The notes beneath the pieces are model-generated. The model was not told the DNA's origin, searched no databases, and was given only the letters and a program-made list of their open reading frames with translations. From assembly GCF_030252165.1 (NCBI RefSeq), contig NZ_CP126969.1:682001-746000 (forward strand): 64,000 nt of DNA, given 5' to 3'. The number at the start of each line of letters is the position of its first letter. Position 1 is the stretch's first letter. The position numbers were made by a program, and so were the translations under genes. Shown piece after piece: positions 17,598 to 26,931 of this stretch. Source of the stretch: Corynebacterium breve (lineage in GTDB: Bacteria; Actinomycetota; Actinomycetes; Mycobacteriales; Mycobacteriaceae).

Positions 17598-18311
17598 TTA
17601 GAGCCAGCGTGGAGGCGTTGGAGCATCCTCGTTAACACCACGGCCACCGCGACCAGAGGCCCAGCGCGCAAGGCCCGCAAGCGAGCCGCGTACCTCGGTG
17701 GTGGGGGTGCCGGTTACTTCGATGCGCTCGTCGGTGTCAGTGTTGATGAGGACAAGGCCCTCGCCGACACCGCTGCCACGCCACTTGCCTGCGATTTCAG
17801 GAACAAGGGTAGACAGGATAACTTCTGGGATATCTGCGAACCCAGCATTGACGTGAAGGTCAACAGCATGAAGCCAGACTTCGCGGGTACGCATCCACAG
17901 AGTTTCAGACGCAGGCACCGTGCGGCCCTGAGCAGTCTTAACCTCTGCCTTCCAGGCATCTTCGGTAGCGTCGCGCCATGCTACATCGAGGCGAACCAAG
18001 GTGTGATCGTGCAGGTTGCGAATTGCATCCGGGATCAAAGTGGAACCGAACTCGATTTCCTTTCCGCGGGCATCCGGTGAAGAGTACATCGGGTTCTCAA
18101 CGCCGGTCTTAGCCCAATCCATCAGGTTGCACAGTGCGTTTGCGTTGTATGCAACGTGTGCAGCCAGGTGGGACACGTCCCAACCTTCGAGGAGTGTGTC
18201 GCGGCCAAAATCAGCGTTGTCAATGAGCGCCAGCTGACCCGAGTAATGGGCAGTGCCACGGCGGGTGAGCTGGAGGCGCTCCTCAATGGATAGGTCGTGG
18301 AAGGAAGTCAT
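17598..18311 (-). CDS. genM: Mycothiol-dependent maleylpyruvate isomerase
   Basis: 237 residues, DinB-like four-helix fold. It converts maleylpyruvate to fumarylpyruvate using mycothiol, in the gentisate pathway. His52 (SHLAAHVAYNA), Glu144 and His148 (TREVWLHAVDLH) fall at exactly the residue numbers I recall as zinc ligands of the C. glutamicum enzyme. Last gene of genDFM; its start overlaps the genF stop by one base. Confidence 0.95.
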   Translation of the reverse strand: MTSFHDLSIEERLQLTRRGTAHYSGQLALIDNADFGRDTLLEGWDVSHLAAHVAYNANALCNLMDWAKTGVENPMYSSPDARGKEIEFGSTLIPDAIRNLHDHTLVRLDVAWRDATEDAWKAEVKTAQGRTVPASETLWMRTREVWLHAVDLHVNAGFADIPEVILSTLVPEIAGKWRGSGVGEGLVLINTDTDERIEVTGTPTTEVRGSLAGLARWASGRGGRGVNEDAPTPPRWL

Positions 18312-19138
18312 TACTCGAACACCGTCTTGTTAGCTACGTAGCCAAGGCCCTCGATCTCGACCTTGACAACCTGGCCGTCGCCGATGTAGCGCTTCGGGTC
18401 GCGAGCGTGGCCGACACCACCTGGGGTACCGGTGACAATGACGTCGCCTGCGTCCAGTGGGTAGATGTGGGAGATGTACTCAACCAGAGCCTGTGGGCCG
18501 AAGACAAGGTCATCGGTAGGGGTGGTCTGCATCTTCTCGTCTTCGAGGTAGGTCGCAAGCTCGCCGCCAAAGGTGAAGGAATCCTTGGTGGTCATCCATG
18601 GGCCAAAGCCAGCGGACTTTTCGAAGGACTTACCGGAGTGCCACTGCAGTGTGCGGTACTGGTAGTCACGCATGGTGTAGTCGTTCATGACTGCGTAGCC
18701 AGCGATGTAATCGTTAGCATCTGCTGCCTTGACGCGACGTGCACGCTTGCCGATGATGACAGCAAGCTCACCTTCCCAGTCGAGCTCCGCGTTAGCGTAC
18801 TCAGGGACTAGGACATCATCGAAAGGACCGGTCAGGGCATCGGGGAACTTAACAAACAGGGTTGGGTGCTCTGGAAGGTTGCGACCCATCTCCTTGATGT
18901 GGTTTGCGTAGTTCAGGCCAACACAGACGATCTTGTTTGGAGCAGGAACAACAGCCTCGAGGTCGGTCTGAGCGAACTCGATGGTTTCGCCCTGAGCGCC
19001 TGCTGCGATCTCTTCCCAGTTGCTTTCCTGGAGCAGGTCGCCAACGTTGGCGTATCCCTCGATCTTGACAGCAGTGGTGTCGGTTTCAACGCGGGCTGCG
19101 AAAGTGCCCTGGTTAGAGCGAATAGTTGCAAGACGCAT
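18311..19138 (-). CDS. genF: Fumarylpyruvate hydrolase (FAH family)
   Basis: 275 residues. The FAH catalytic domain is seen in the C-terminal two-thirds: [27 protein letters not shown] (metal-binding Glu residues), [10 protein letters not shown] and [16 protein letters not shown]. It cleaves fumarylpyruvate to fumarate and pyruvate, the last gentisate step. It begins 5 bases after genD. Confidence 0.93.
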   Translation of the reverse strand: MRLATIRSNQGTFAARVETDTTAVKIEGYANVGDLLQESNWEEIAAGAQGETIEFAQTDLEAVVPAPNKIVCVGLNYANHIKEMGRNLPEHPTLFVKFPDALTGPFDDVLVPEYANAELDWEGELAVIIGKRARRVKAADANDYIAGYAVMNDYTMRDYQYRTLQWHSGKSFEKSAGFGPWMTTKDSFTFGGELATYLEDEKMQTTPTDDLVFGPQALVEYISHIYPLDAGDVIVTGTPGGVGHARDPKRYIGDGQVVKVEIEGLGYVANKTVFE

Positions 19139-19143
19139 ATTTA

Positions 19144-20259
19144 TTAAATTCCTTCCGGAGTGTAAGTACGTGCAAGGTCGAGTTTCTCAAAGATCGGGTG
19201 ATCGGAGAAATTGAACAGGTCGGCACCGCCGTCGCCAGCTTCGATGTGCCACTTCTTCCAGCTTGGCACATTGAAGACGTCGCCGTGCTGCAGGTCGAAC
19301 TTCTCGTCGCCAACGTATGCGGTTGCGGAGCCATCAAACAGCTGGAACACGCGGTTGCCAACTTCCTGAACAGGAATGGTCGTTGCGTTCGGGCGCAGAC
19401 GGTGGAATTCCGCACGAACGGTGGACATGACGTCCTTGCCGTTGGTTGGGTTGGTGAAGCGAACCGCAGCGTGGCCTGGAGAGACAACACCCGGGAAGCC
19501 CTGGTCTTCAAGTGCAAGCTGATCCTTGAGCGCGGCATCGGTGTGCTCCCATGCGAAGCGACCGATTGGAGAGGAGACCTGCTCGCCTGGGAATGCCACT
19601 GGGCGCAGACCTGGATGGGCCCAAAGGCGCTCGCCACGGGAGTATTCAGGGGTGGATTCGTCGGTAAGCTTCTCGGTGCCGTACTCGAAGAAGCCGGTGT
19701 CCATCTGGTGAGCAAATGGAATATCCAGACCGTCAAGCCACGCCATTGGCTTGGTTGCGATGTTGTGGTGGCCGTGGAAAGCCCAGCCTGGGGTGATCAG
19801 GAAGTCGCCGCGCTTCATAGGGACTGCGTCGCCGTTGACAACGGTCCAGACACCCTCGCCCTCGATAACGAAGCGGAATGCGTTCTGGGAGTGACGGTGC
19901 TCAGGGGCATTCTCGCCAGGAGCGAGGTATTGGATTGCTGCCCAGAGGGTCGGGGAGACGTAGGTGTTTCCGCCGAGAGCTGGGTTTGCAAGGCCGATCG
20001 CGCGACGCTCGCCACCGCGGCCGACAGGAACAAGCTCGCCGGAGCGCTGTGCCATCTTGTACAGCTCTTCCCAGTCCCACTTGTGTGCGATCGCGGTAGG
20101 TTCTGGGGAGTTTGGCATGAGGCCACCGATCTGGCGCCACAGTGGCTTGAGGTGGACTTCGTCCATGCGCTTGTACATGGCGTCGAGCTCAGCCTGCTCC
20201 TCTGGAGTTGGTTCTGGTGCTTGGAAGTCGACGTGCTTATTTGAGTAGTCGGTACTCAT
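19144..20259 (-). CDS. genD: Gentisate 1,2-dioxygenase
   Basis: 371 residues, bicupin. The N-terminal cupin has [17 protein letters not shown] with the Fe(II)-binding His pair, followed by [19 protein letters not shown]. The C-terminal cupin ([20 protein letters not shown]) is also present. It opens the gentisate ring to maleylpyruvate. A strong ribosome binding site (AGGAGGTAAG on the minus strand) precedes ATG 20259. First gene of genDFM; a putative GenR operator lies about 85 bases upstream. Confidence 0.95.
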   Translation of the reverse strand: MSTDYSNKHVDFQAPEPTPEEQAELDAMYKRMDEVHLKPLWRQIGGLMPNSPEPTAIAHKWDWEELYKMAQRSGELVPVGRGGERRAIGLANPALGGNTYVSPTLWAAIQYLAPGENAPEHRHSQNAFRFVIEGEGVWTVVNGDAVPMKRGDFLITPGWAFHGHHNIATKPMAWLDGLDIPFAHQMDTGFFEYGTEKLTDESTPEYSRGERLWAHPGLRPVAFPGEQVSSPIGRFAWEHTDAALKDQLALEDQGFPGVVSPGHAAVRFTNPTNGKDVMSTVRAEFHRLRPNATTIPVQEVGNRVFQLFDGSATAYVGDEKFDLQHGDVFNVPSWKKWHIEAGDGGADLFNFSDHPIFEKLDLARTYTPEGI

Positions 20260-20343
20260 GGGTCTTACCTCCTGTTAGTGAAGACAGAATTATTTTAAGT
20301 TGTGACTCCGAACATAGGCAGTTTCCCGTTGTGATTCAAAGGT

Positions 20344-20360
20344 ATTCCGGGGCGCGGAAA
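20344..20360. promoter_or_regulatory. Putative GenR operator upstream of genDFM
   Basis: ATTCC-N7-GGAAA. I recall the published GenR signature of C. glutamicum as ATTCC-N7(5)-GGAAT; this site differs only in the last base. It sits between genD and the genR stop codon. Confidence 0.6.
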
Positions 20361-20382
20361 ATCTCGGCGGGGGTGAAGTCGG

Positions 20383-21216
20383 TCACCCCATGCCGTGAAC
20401 GGTGGGAGCGCGAAACTTCTCTAAGCGCCGATTTAGGTCTCGCCCGTGTTTGATAAGCACTTCCGCGCACTTCCGGTGCACATTGCGAAAGCGCAGAGTC
20501 GGAATCGAAATTGTAATGGCTCCCAAGGTGTCGCCGAGTTCATTTCTGAGAGCCAGGCCCACGGCGGAAACGTCGTGTTCGTACAGGCCGTTGTTGATGG
20601 CAAAGCCGCGGGTGCGTGTTCTGTGCAACGTCCTGCGTAAATCTTCAAAAAGGTCGTCTGGCATCGTGGGGTACAGGGCGCGCAACTCGCCGGGGGAAAA
20701 CTCCGACAGCATGGCAAGGCCGCCGGCATTATCCATTGCGGGCATCACCTGTCCACGGCGGGTGCCTACTCGCACCATTTGGCTGCCCTCCACCGAGTAA
20801 AGAAAGTGTGTCTTGTTCCCGGAAAGAGCCATCAGGTTTGCTGTTTCGCCGGTTTCGGCCGCGATTGCCTGCAAATGATCCAGCGTGTTGTGGATTAGTT
20901 CCGCTCCAATCCCCGGCGTGAGGCTGGACGCTGACAAGGCGGGTCCCGGGAGGTACGTGCGTGATTCCGATCGACTGGCAAAACCGCGATATACCAGCAT
21001 TGACATGGACCTGTGAACGGTCGAAGGGGAGACGTCAAGGGCCTCGGCTGCCCCCGAAATGGTGAGGGATCCTTGGTCGCGCAGTATCAAAATCAGAACC
21101 AGTGCCAAGTCCACTGACTGCAGAAACTCTCGAGGGGGGCACCGTGGGTGGGGCCTGAATGAATCATGATCGTACCTTCCGCTATATGGAATCCCTTTGA
21201 TTGTAATACCGATCAC
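20383..21216 (-). CDS. genR: IclR-family regulator of the gen genes
   Basis: Up to 277 residues from GTG 21216. The HTH is FLQSVDLALVLILILRD...LTISGAAEALDVSPSTVHRSMSMLVYRGF, and the rest is the IclR effector domain (AETGETANLMALSG; TRTRGFAINNGLYEHDVSAVGLAL). It is placed between genDFM and genKH, as in C. glutamicum, where GenR responds to 3-hydroxybenzoate and gentisate. The true start may be later (for example GTG 21114, VDLALV), because a putative operator at 21176-21192 lies inside the N-terminal extension. Confidence 0.9.
   Translation of the reverse strand: MIGITIKGIPYSGRYDHDSFRPHPRCPPREFLQSVDLALVLILILRDQGSLTISGAAEALDVSPSTVHRSMSMLVYRGFASRSESRTYLPGPALSASSLTPGIGAELIHNTLDHLQAIAAETGETANLMALSGNKTHFLYSVEGSQMVRVGTRRGQVMPAMDNAGGLAMLSEFSPGELRALYPTMPDDLFEDLRRTLHRTRTRGFAINNGLYEHDVSAVGLALRNELGDTLGAITISIPTLRFRNVHRKCAEVLIKHGRDLNRRLEKFRAPTVHGMG
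21176..21192. promoter_or_regulatory. Putative GenR operator between genR and genKH
   Basis: CTTCC-N7-GGAAT, one base off the GenR signature as I recall it, 40 bases before the genK start. It would let GenR control genKH and possibly itself. Confidence 0.6.
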
Positions 21217-21231
21217 GCCGATTATGTGAGT

Positions 21232-22590
21232 ATGGCTTCAATCTCTGACCCGCAGCGCCTTGCCGATGGCGCTTCAAACAATCTTCGCGACTACGAGTCC
21301 GAAAACCATGGGTTTACCGTCCTTGGTATTTCCGGTCGACGCTTGGCCGCAGTCCTCATCGGTTGGTTCTTTGTCGTATTCGATGGATATGACCTTATCG
21401 TTTACGGCACCGTTCAGGGTGCCCTCATGGAAGAATGGGGGATCTCCGCGGCGCAGGCTGGCACCGTGGGGTCCGCGGCCTTCCTTGGCATGGTGATCGG
21501 TGCCGTCCTGATCGGACGTATCTCGGACCGTATTGGGCGCAAGTTCGCGGTCCTGGGATCCGTGGTCGTCCTCTCGATCTTCACCATTGCGTGTGCCTTT
21601 GCCCCAGGGCCCGTGGTATTCGCAATCTTCCGTTTGCTCGCTGGTATCGGCCTCGGTGGTCTGGTTCCATCCGTCAACGCAATGACTGCGGACCTGGTTC
21701 CACCGAACAAGATGTCTTCGTGGTCCACCGTGATGATGTCCGGTGTGCCACTTGGTGGCTCGATCGCGGCAATTCTTGCTCAATGGATCGTTCCTTCCGA
21801 TCCGCACTGGGGCTGGCGCATCATGTTCTTGATCGCATTTGTCCCACTGGTCGTTGGCCTTCCGATCGCCTGGTTCGTCATCCCAACGGATCGCTGGATC
21901 CAAGCAGATCACGAAGCACACCAGGGTGCGGACGACCCAGCGCAGAAGGTGGGCTTCGGAGCTCTACTTGGCCCTCAGTACCGCACAGTGTCCATCTGGT
22001 TCGCACTCGCAACGTTTGTCACCCTGCTCGCTTGGTACGGCCTGGGCACCTGGCTGCCAAAGCTTATGACCACCGCGGGCTACGACTTCGGCGCAGCACT
22101 GAACTTCACCCTGGCGCTGAACCTCGGCGCAATCATCGGCTCCGTGGTCACGGCATGGGCGGGAGACAAGTTCGGCCCAGTTCTCTCCGGCTCCGTCGCT
22201 GCATTCGTGGCAGGTGTCGCCTTGCTCCTGCTGCTGACAGGTCCTTCCATCGGTGCGGTGTACCTCATCCTGGTCCTGGCCGGTGTTGGTACACACGGCA
22301 CCCAGATCCTGATCATTGCGGCAGTGACGCACTTCTACCCACACAAGCTTCGTGGCACCGCCCTGGGTTGGGCACTCGGTGTCGGACGCCTTGGTGCGGT
22401 GGCAGCTCCTCAGTTGGCGGGCCTTCTGCTCAGCTGGGGTCTGGGAGTCAACTCCAACTACCTCATGTTCGCCATCGCGGCGCTGCTCTCCTCCCTGTCG
22501 CTGTTCATCCTTGCGGGTATTCAGCGTCGACAGGTGGGTGCTGTCGATCAGGAGACTTCGACTGTCGTTTCCCACTCGGACCCGCACTAG
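21232..22590 (+). CDS. genK: 3-hydroxybenzoate/gentisate transporter (MFS, AAHS type)
   Basis: 452 residues, 12 predicted membrane helices. It has the aromatic acid:H+ symporter motif VVFDGYDLIVYGTVQGAL in helix 1 and GRISDRIGRKFAVLG after helix 2. It imports the ring substrates of this cluster. ATG 21232 is chosen; GTG 21226 is possible. There is no clear ribosome binding site, so a leaderless start is possible. genH follows after 48 bases. Confidence 0.92.
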   Translation: MASISDPQRLADGASNNLRDYESENHGFTVLGISGRRLAAVLIGWFFVVFDGYDLIVYGTVQGALMEEWGISAAQAGTVGSAAFLGMVIGAVLIGRISDRIGRKFAVLGSVVVLSIFTIACAFAPGPVVFAIFRLLAGIGLGGLVPSVNAMTADLVPPNKMSSWSTVMMSGVPLGGSIAAILAQWIVPSDPHWGWRIMFLIAFVPLVVGLPIAWFVIPTDRWIQADHEAHQGADDPAQKVGFGALLGPQYRTVSIWFALATFVTLLAWYGLGTWLPKLMTTAGYDFGAALNFTLALNLGAIIGSVVTAWAGDKFGPVLSGSVAAFVAGVALLLLLTGPSIGAVYLILVLAGVGTHGTQILIIAAVTHFYPHKLRGTALGWALGVGRLGAVAAPQLAGLLLSWGLGVNSNYLMFAIAALLSSLSLFILAGIQRRQVGAVDQETSTVVSHSDPH

Positions 22591-22638
22591 ACCTCCCAAG
22601 CTTCTTTTATCCACTTCATGAAAGGAAGATGTTCATCC

Positions 22639-24018
22639 ATGTCCCCTCAGAAAACCAATGAGCTAGCTGGCCAGAAAATCATTATCTCGGGCGGTGGCAT
22701 CGGCGGTGCCTCCGGTGCTCTCGCGCTTGCGCTTCGTGGTGCAGATGTCACCCTTTACGAGCGTCACTACGAGTTTCGCGAGGTAGGCGCAGGCCTGCAG
22801 ATCGGACCTCACGGTGTGAAGATGCTGGAGAAGTGGGGTCTGAAGGAAAAGGTAGTCGCTGGTGGCTTCCTGCCGGAACGGATGCAGTTCCGCGACGGTG
22901 TTACCTCGGAACCGATCCTGACGATGAACTTCGACGAAGAGTTCATTGAGCGCTACGGCGCCGAGTACCTGGTGATTCACCGTTCCGACCTGCTCAACCT
23001 CCTCGTCGAGGCGGCAAAGGAAGCCGGCGCAAACCTTGTTAACGGCACCATGGTGACCGGCGCAGATGACCACGGCGACGGCGTCACCGTACACTTGGCT
23101 GACTTCGATACCGAGAAGCCATACGATGACGTCGAATGCGACATGCTGATTGGTTTTGATGGCACCCACTCCATCTTCCGCAAGCTGATCGTCGAAGACG
23201 ACCCGGTTCCTTCCGCATACGTTGCCTACCGTGGCACTTCCAAGATCGCCGAAGAGCCAGACCCAGAGGTTGCTAACCTCAAGGATGTTCGTGGCCACAT
23301 TGGCCCGCGTTGCCACTTCATCCAGTACCCACTGCGCGGTGGCGAGCTGCTGAACCAGGTCGCTGTCTTCCAGTCTCCTCGATACCTTGACGCGCTCACC
23401 AACGGCACCGAGGTGCCAGAGGACTGGGGCAACAACGAGGAATTCAAGAACGCTTTCGGCCACACCCACGACAACGTCAAGGGTCGCCTGAAGAACATGT
23501 GGCTGGACACATGGTGGCAGATGGCGGACCGCGAGCCGATCAAGAACTGGGTCGCGTCCGATCGCATCATCGTCATGGGCGACGCAGCGCACCCACCGTT
23601 GCAGTACCTCGCGTCCGGTGCAGTCATGGCCATGGAAGACTCTGAGTGCTTGGCACTTTTCGCCTCCGAGGCCGCCGCTAAGGGCGAGCTCAACTGGCCA
23701 GAGGTTTTGCGCGAGGTATCCGCAGAGCGCGCTCCTCGTTGCGAACGCATCCAGACTACCGGCCGTTTCTGGGGCGAACTGTGGCACGTCGACGGCATCT
23801 CCCGTCTGATCCGCAATGAGCTCTTCCGCGAGGCAGAGCGTACCGGCTGGTTCATCTACGCCGACTGGCTGTGGGACTACGACGCATCTCGCCGCGAGTA
23901 CCTCAACGATCCTTCCAAGGGCCAGCTCCCTGAAGAAATCCGCGAGTGGGAATACAACCTGCACAAGATTGCTCGCCAGCGCGACGAAGGCAAGTCTGCA
24001 AACGAGCTGACCATCTAA
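22639..24018 (+). CDS. genH: 3-hydroxybenzoate 6-monooxygenase
   Basis: 459 residues, class A flavoprotein hydroxylase. It has the FAD GxGxxG site [16 protein letters not shown] with the ribose Glu in LYERH, the DG motif [13 protein letters not shown], and the GD motif [18 protein letters not shown]. It converts 3-hydroxybenzoate to gentisate with NAD(P)H and O2. ATG 22639 has AAAGGAAG about 10 bases upstream. It is followed by a strong terminator. Confidence 0.95.
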   Translation: MSPQKTNELAGQKIIISGGGIGGASGALALALRGADVTLYERHYEFREVGAGLQIGPHGVKMLEKWGLKEKVVAGGFLPERMQFRDGVTSEPILTMNFDEEFIERYGAEYLVIHRSDLLNLLVEAAKEAGANLVNGTMVTGADDHGDGVTVHLADFDTEKPYDDVECDMLIGFDGTHSIFRKLIVEDDPVPSAYVAYRGTSKIAEEPDPEVANLKDVRGHIGPRCHFIQYPLRGGELLNQVAVFQSPRYLDALTNGTEVPEDWGNNEEFKNAFGHTHDNVKGRLKNMWLDTWWQMADREPIKNWVASDRIIVMGDAAHPPLQYLASGAVMAMEDSECLALFASEAAAKGELNWPEVLREVSAERAPRCERIQTTGRFWGELWHVDGISRLIRNELFREAERTGWFIYADWLWDYDASRREYLNDPSKGQLPEEIREWEYNLHKIARQRDEGKSANELTI

Positions 24019-24040
24019 CTTTTGGCTTAACGACGACCAC

Positions 24041-24079
24041 CTGCCCCGGACCACAATGTGGTCCGGGGCAGACTGTTTT
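24041..24079. terminator. Bidirectional terminator after genH
   Basis: CTGCCCCGGACCAC and its perfect complement form a 14-base stem with an AAT loop, then TGTTTTA. The word GCTTAACGACGA (24025-24036) stands between the genH stop and this stem. The convergent pth gene ends at 24078. Confidence 0.85.
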
Positions 24080-24647
24080 AGCCTATGGCAGCGAGCAAAC
24101 CGTCCGCTGCATCCGCGACAACAAATGGCATGTCTGCCACCTCTTTTTTGCTAAAAGGCTTGAGCACATAGTCGCCGGGGGATTGACGCCCTGGAGGCCG
24201 CCCGATACCTACTGCAATGCGATTGTATTCGCTAGTTCCAAGAGATTTGGTGACTGATTTGAGTCCGTTATGGCCGTGGTCGCCACCGCCGCCGCGCACT
24301 TTGACTGCACCAAAGTCCAGGTCGAGTTCGTCGTAGATCACGTAGAGATCTCTTGGTTTTACATCGAAGTAGCTGGCCAAGGCTTTCACTGGGCCCCCCG
24401 AGACATTCATAAAACCGCGCGTCCGCGCGAGAACGGTCCGCTGCGGAGTGAGGCGGCCAGCGGCTAGTTCTGCGATTTCAGTATTCGTCTTCTTGTGAAC
24501 GGACAACGTAGCGGCCATCGGGGTGACACGATCGAGGAGTTCTTCGATCACCTTCACGCCGACATTGTGGCGGGTTTCAGCATATTGTGCGCCGGGGTTG
24601 CCCAAACCGACGATGAGGATAGTGGAGTCAGACACGCACCTCATCAT
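24078..24647 (-). CDS. pth: Peptidyl-tRNA hydrolase (second of two)
   Basis: 189 residues. It has LIVGLGNPGAQYAETRHNVGVKVIE, RTRGFMNVSGGPVK, VIYDELDLDFGAVKVR and GHNGLKSVTKSLGTSEYNR, so all catalytic positions are kept. It has no N-terminal extension, unlike the copy at 13439. The start could be ATG 24647 or GTG 24635 (SDSTILIVGLG); neither has a good ribosome binding site. It sits downstream of rplY with a terminator between. Confidence 0.92.
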   Translation of the reverse strand: MMRCVSDSTILIVGLGNPGAQYAETRHNVGVKVIEELLDRVTPMAATLSVHKKTNTEIAELAAGRLTPQRTVLARTRGFMNVSGGPVKALASYFDVKPRDLYVIYDELDLDFGAVKVRGGGGDHGHNGLKSVTKSLGTSEYNRIAVGIGRPPGRQSPGDYVLKPFSKKEVADMPFVVADAADGLLAAIG

Positions 24648-24655
24648 AGATGGCG

Positions 24656-24689
24656 AAAACCCGCCACAACCAAGAGCTGGTTGGGCGGG
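24656..24689 (-). terminator. Terminator of rplY
   Basis: On the minus strand, CCCGCCCAACC pairs with GGTTGTGGCGGG, followed by TTTT. The repeated word GCTTAACGACGA (24690-24701, minus strand) directly precedes it. Confidence 0.88.
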
Positions 24690-24707
24690 TCGTCGTTAAG
24701 CGAAGGA

Positions 24708-25343
24708 TTAGTCCTCAGCAGGCGCTTCTGCTGGGGCATCCGCAGCGGATTCTTCGCCAGCTGCGCCTTCCTCACCAGCATCGGTCTCGAGGTCTGCTTC
24801 CTCTTCCTCGGTGATGTTGAGGACCAGTGCCTCAGCGTCGTCGATCAGGGTTGCGCCCTCAGGCAGCTGGATGTCGCCAGCGAGAATCTGGGTGCCAGCC
24901 TGCAGGCCCTCGACGGAAACGGTGATCTCTTCTGGAATCTTCAGAGCGTCGATCTCGATGAGGATGGTGTCGACTTCCTGGATCAGCATTGCGCCAGAGA
25001 AGACTTCGCCTTCGGCAATGACAGGGACGTCAACCTCGACCTTTTCGCCACGCTTAATGCCCAGCATGTCGATGTGGTCGATGTTGAGGGTGATGACATT
25101 CTGGTCAATGAACTTGACCATGGAAAGGTGCTGTTCGCCGTCGATTTCAAGCTCGGCAATTGCGTTAACACCGTCGTTACGGATCAGTGCGGTGACCTCG
25201 AGGCGGTCAGCGTGGAAGTGCAGGGTCTCTTCGCCAGCGGAGTAGAGAACGCCTGGTAGGCGGCCATCGCGACGCAGGCGACGGGATGCGCCCTTGCCAA
25301 ACTCTTCGCGCTTTTCAGCCTTGATTACTGGGGTTTCAGCCAT
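24708..25343 (-). CDS. rplY: 50S ribosomal protein L25 / Ctc
   Basis: 211 residues. The N-terminal L25 domain (EKREEFGKGASRRLRRDGRLPGVLY, binds 5S rRNA) is followed by the Ctc/TL5-type beta domain and an acidic Ala/Glu-rich tail (EEGAAGEESAADAPAEAPAE). This is the long actinobacterial form. Ribosome binding site CTAGGAG precedes ATG 25343. A large hairpin lies in the upstream region. Confidence 0.94.
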   Translation of the reverse strand: MAETPVIKAEKREEFGKGASRRLRRDGRLPGVLYSAGEETLHFHADRLEVTALIRNDGVNAIAELEIDGEQHLSMVKFIDQNVITLNIDHIDMLGIKRGEKVEVDVPVIAEGEVFSGAMLIQEVDTILIEIDALKIPEEITVSVEGLQAGTQILAGDIQLPEGATLIDDAEALVLNITEEEEADLETDAGEEGAAGEESAADAPAEAPAED

Positions 25344-25376
25344 GTGAATCTCCTAGGTGTATTGGGCCGCCAAATG

Positions 25377-25430
25377 AAAAATCCTGCGACCAACTCAAAC
25401 GGTTTAGATTGCTCGTCGAGTGATCGCAGG
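25377..25430 (-). terminator. Hairpin with T-run upstream of rplY
   Basis: On the minus strand, CCTGCGA pairs with TCGCAGG, enclosing a second stem (CAATCTAAAC / GTTTGAGTTG), followed by ATTTTT. It lies 115 bases after the upstream transporter gene and 34 bases before rplY. It may simply end that transcript, or be a leader structure for rplY. The rest of 25431-25544 shows nothing. Confidence 0.5.
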
Positions 25431-25544
25431 CTTGGAAAGTCTGTGATACTTATCGCGTCGATAACGGCCCAATTGTTTCAGACCCTCGCCGAGACTAGGC
25501 AATCCTAACACTGTAACCGGCGAGAATCCAAAAGCATCTACGTC

Positions 25545-26882
25545 CTAACGAGAAAGCACGAAGTGGCCCTCTGCCTGCTTTGCTTCGTGTTCGTGTCCCA
25601 GAGGGATTCCCGTGCGGTCACGCAGGGCAAGCGCTGTGAATAGCCCGATCGTTGTCGCCACCAACAGGTACACCGTCACGCCCAGAGTAGATCCTGTGCG
25701 CTCAACGAGCGCCGCAGCGATCATCGGTGCGAAAGCGCCTCCGATAATTGAACCCACTGCGTAGGTGATGGAGACTCCTGAGCCACGGATCGAGGCGGGG
25801 AAGAGCTCTGCGTACGTTGCACTGGTCTGGCCGTAGGTTAGGCCTAGCCCCACGGAGAGGAAGCCCAATCCGAGCAAGACGTATCGGAGGTCTGCAGTAT
25901 TGACTAGCGGGAAGAGAGTAAGCACGCCTAAGCCCTGGACGACGAATCCGATGATGAAGGTCATGCGACGGCCAATGAGGTCAGAGATCCACCCGGCGAA
26001 AAGTGTAGTCACAATCCACACTGCCGCGGATGCAGTGACCACGAGCAGAATTGGACCGCGATCCATTCCGAGCGCTCCGGTGGTGTAGTTCTGAATGTAT
26101 CCGCCTGCCATCATGTAGCCGGCGACACCGTTGGCGGCGAACAAGATAGCGCCCACGATGACCAAGGGAAGGTAGCGCGTGAACAATACCGCGACAGGTT
26201 GCTTTGGCGTTTCAGCAGCGGTGCGGTCCTCCGACATTTCGGTGTAGACCGGTGACTCATCAACGCCGACGCGGACAAGGTAGCCGATGATGACTAAGAC
26301 GATGGAGAACAAGAATGGGACGCGCCAGCCCCACTCCATGAAGGCGTCGCCCGGCGCGATCCAGTTCATCGCTGCAAGGGCTCCGTTGGCCATCAACAGA
26401 CCTGCAGGGGCGCCGATCTGGGGCCCGGCCCCGAAAAGACCGCGCTTGTTGTCAGGGGCATGTTCCACCGCGAGCAAGACCGCAGAGCCCCATTCGCCAC
26501 CGGCGGAAATGCCTTGTAAAATACGGAGGATAACCAGCGAGATTGGTGCCCAGATACCGATTGCATCGTAGGTAGGCAGCAGGCCGATGAGCGTAGTTGC
26601 GCCGCCCATTGCGAACAGCGTCACCATGAGCACGACGCGTCGGCCCAGTTTGTCGGAGAAGTGTCCAGCCATTAGCGCTCCCAGCGGGCGGAAGAGGAAG
26701 GACAGCCCGACGGTGAGAAACGCGACGATTGTCGCAGCGCCGTCTCCCATTGGGCCAAACATCAAGTGGTTGAACACAAGTCCCGCGGTTGCGGAGTACA
26801 AGAAGAAGTCGTACCACTCAATGGCGGTGCCGATCGTGGTGGCGGCAACGACGCGACGTCGCTCGGAAGTGGTTGAGGCCAT
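25545..26882 (-). CDS. MFS transporter, metabolite:H+ symporter (MHS) family
   Basis: 445 residues, 12 membrane helices. The MHS signature is clear: ATTIGTAIEWYDFFLYS at the start, GHFSDKLGRRVVLM between helices 2 and 3, and LRILQGISAGGEWGSAVLL. Relatives carry shikimate, proline/betaine or alpha-ketoglutarate. ATG 26882 with AAGGAT upstream is preferred over TTG 26888. The substrate cannot be read from sequence. Divergent from gabD. Confidence 0.85.
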   Translation of the reverse strand: MASTTSERRRVVAATTIGTAIEWYDFFLYSATAGLVFNHLMFGPMGDGAATIVAFLTVGLSFLFRPLGALMAGHFSDKLGRRVVLMVTLFAMGGATTLIGLLPTYDAIGIWAPISLVILRILQGISAGGEWGSAVLLAVEHAPDNKRGLFGAGPQIGAPAGLLMANGALAAMNWIAPGDAFMEWGWRVPFLFSIVLVIIGYLVRVGVDESPVYTEMSEDRTAAETPKQPVAVLFTRYLPLVIVGAILFAANGVAGYMMAGGYIQNYTTGALGMDRGPILLVVTASAAVWIVTTLFAGWISDLIGRRMTFIIGFVVQGLGVLTLFPLVNTADLRYVLLGLGFLSVGLGLTYGQTSATYAELFPASIRGSGVSITYAVGSIIGGAFAPMIAAALVERTGSTLGVTVYLLVATTIGLFTALALRDRTGIPLGHEHEAKQAEGHFVLSR

Positions 26883-26931
26883 CGGCAAGGATCCTTAAAC
26901 GCTGGAGACTGAAAAGTGGTAAGCCGGAGGT

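Noticed and set aside
19126..20244. Long frame opposite genD
   Set aside because: Antisense shadow of the dioxygenase; no ribosome binding site, no domain.
20301..20316. TGTGACTCCGAACATA before genD as a GlxR (CRP-type) site
   Set aside because: The left half is perfect but the right half matches TCACA at only three of five positions, so it is too weak to call.
21435..22661. Frame overlapping genK in another register
   Set aside because: Its translation is low-complexity, rich in Arg, Pro and Gly, with no membrane helices, whereas genK shows 12 clear helices.
22663..24054. Long open frame opposite genH
   Set aside because: It is the mirror of a strongly biased high-GC gene; it has no recognisable motifs, while genH has all FAD motifs.
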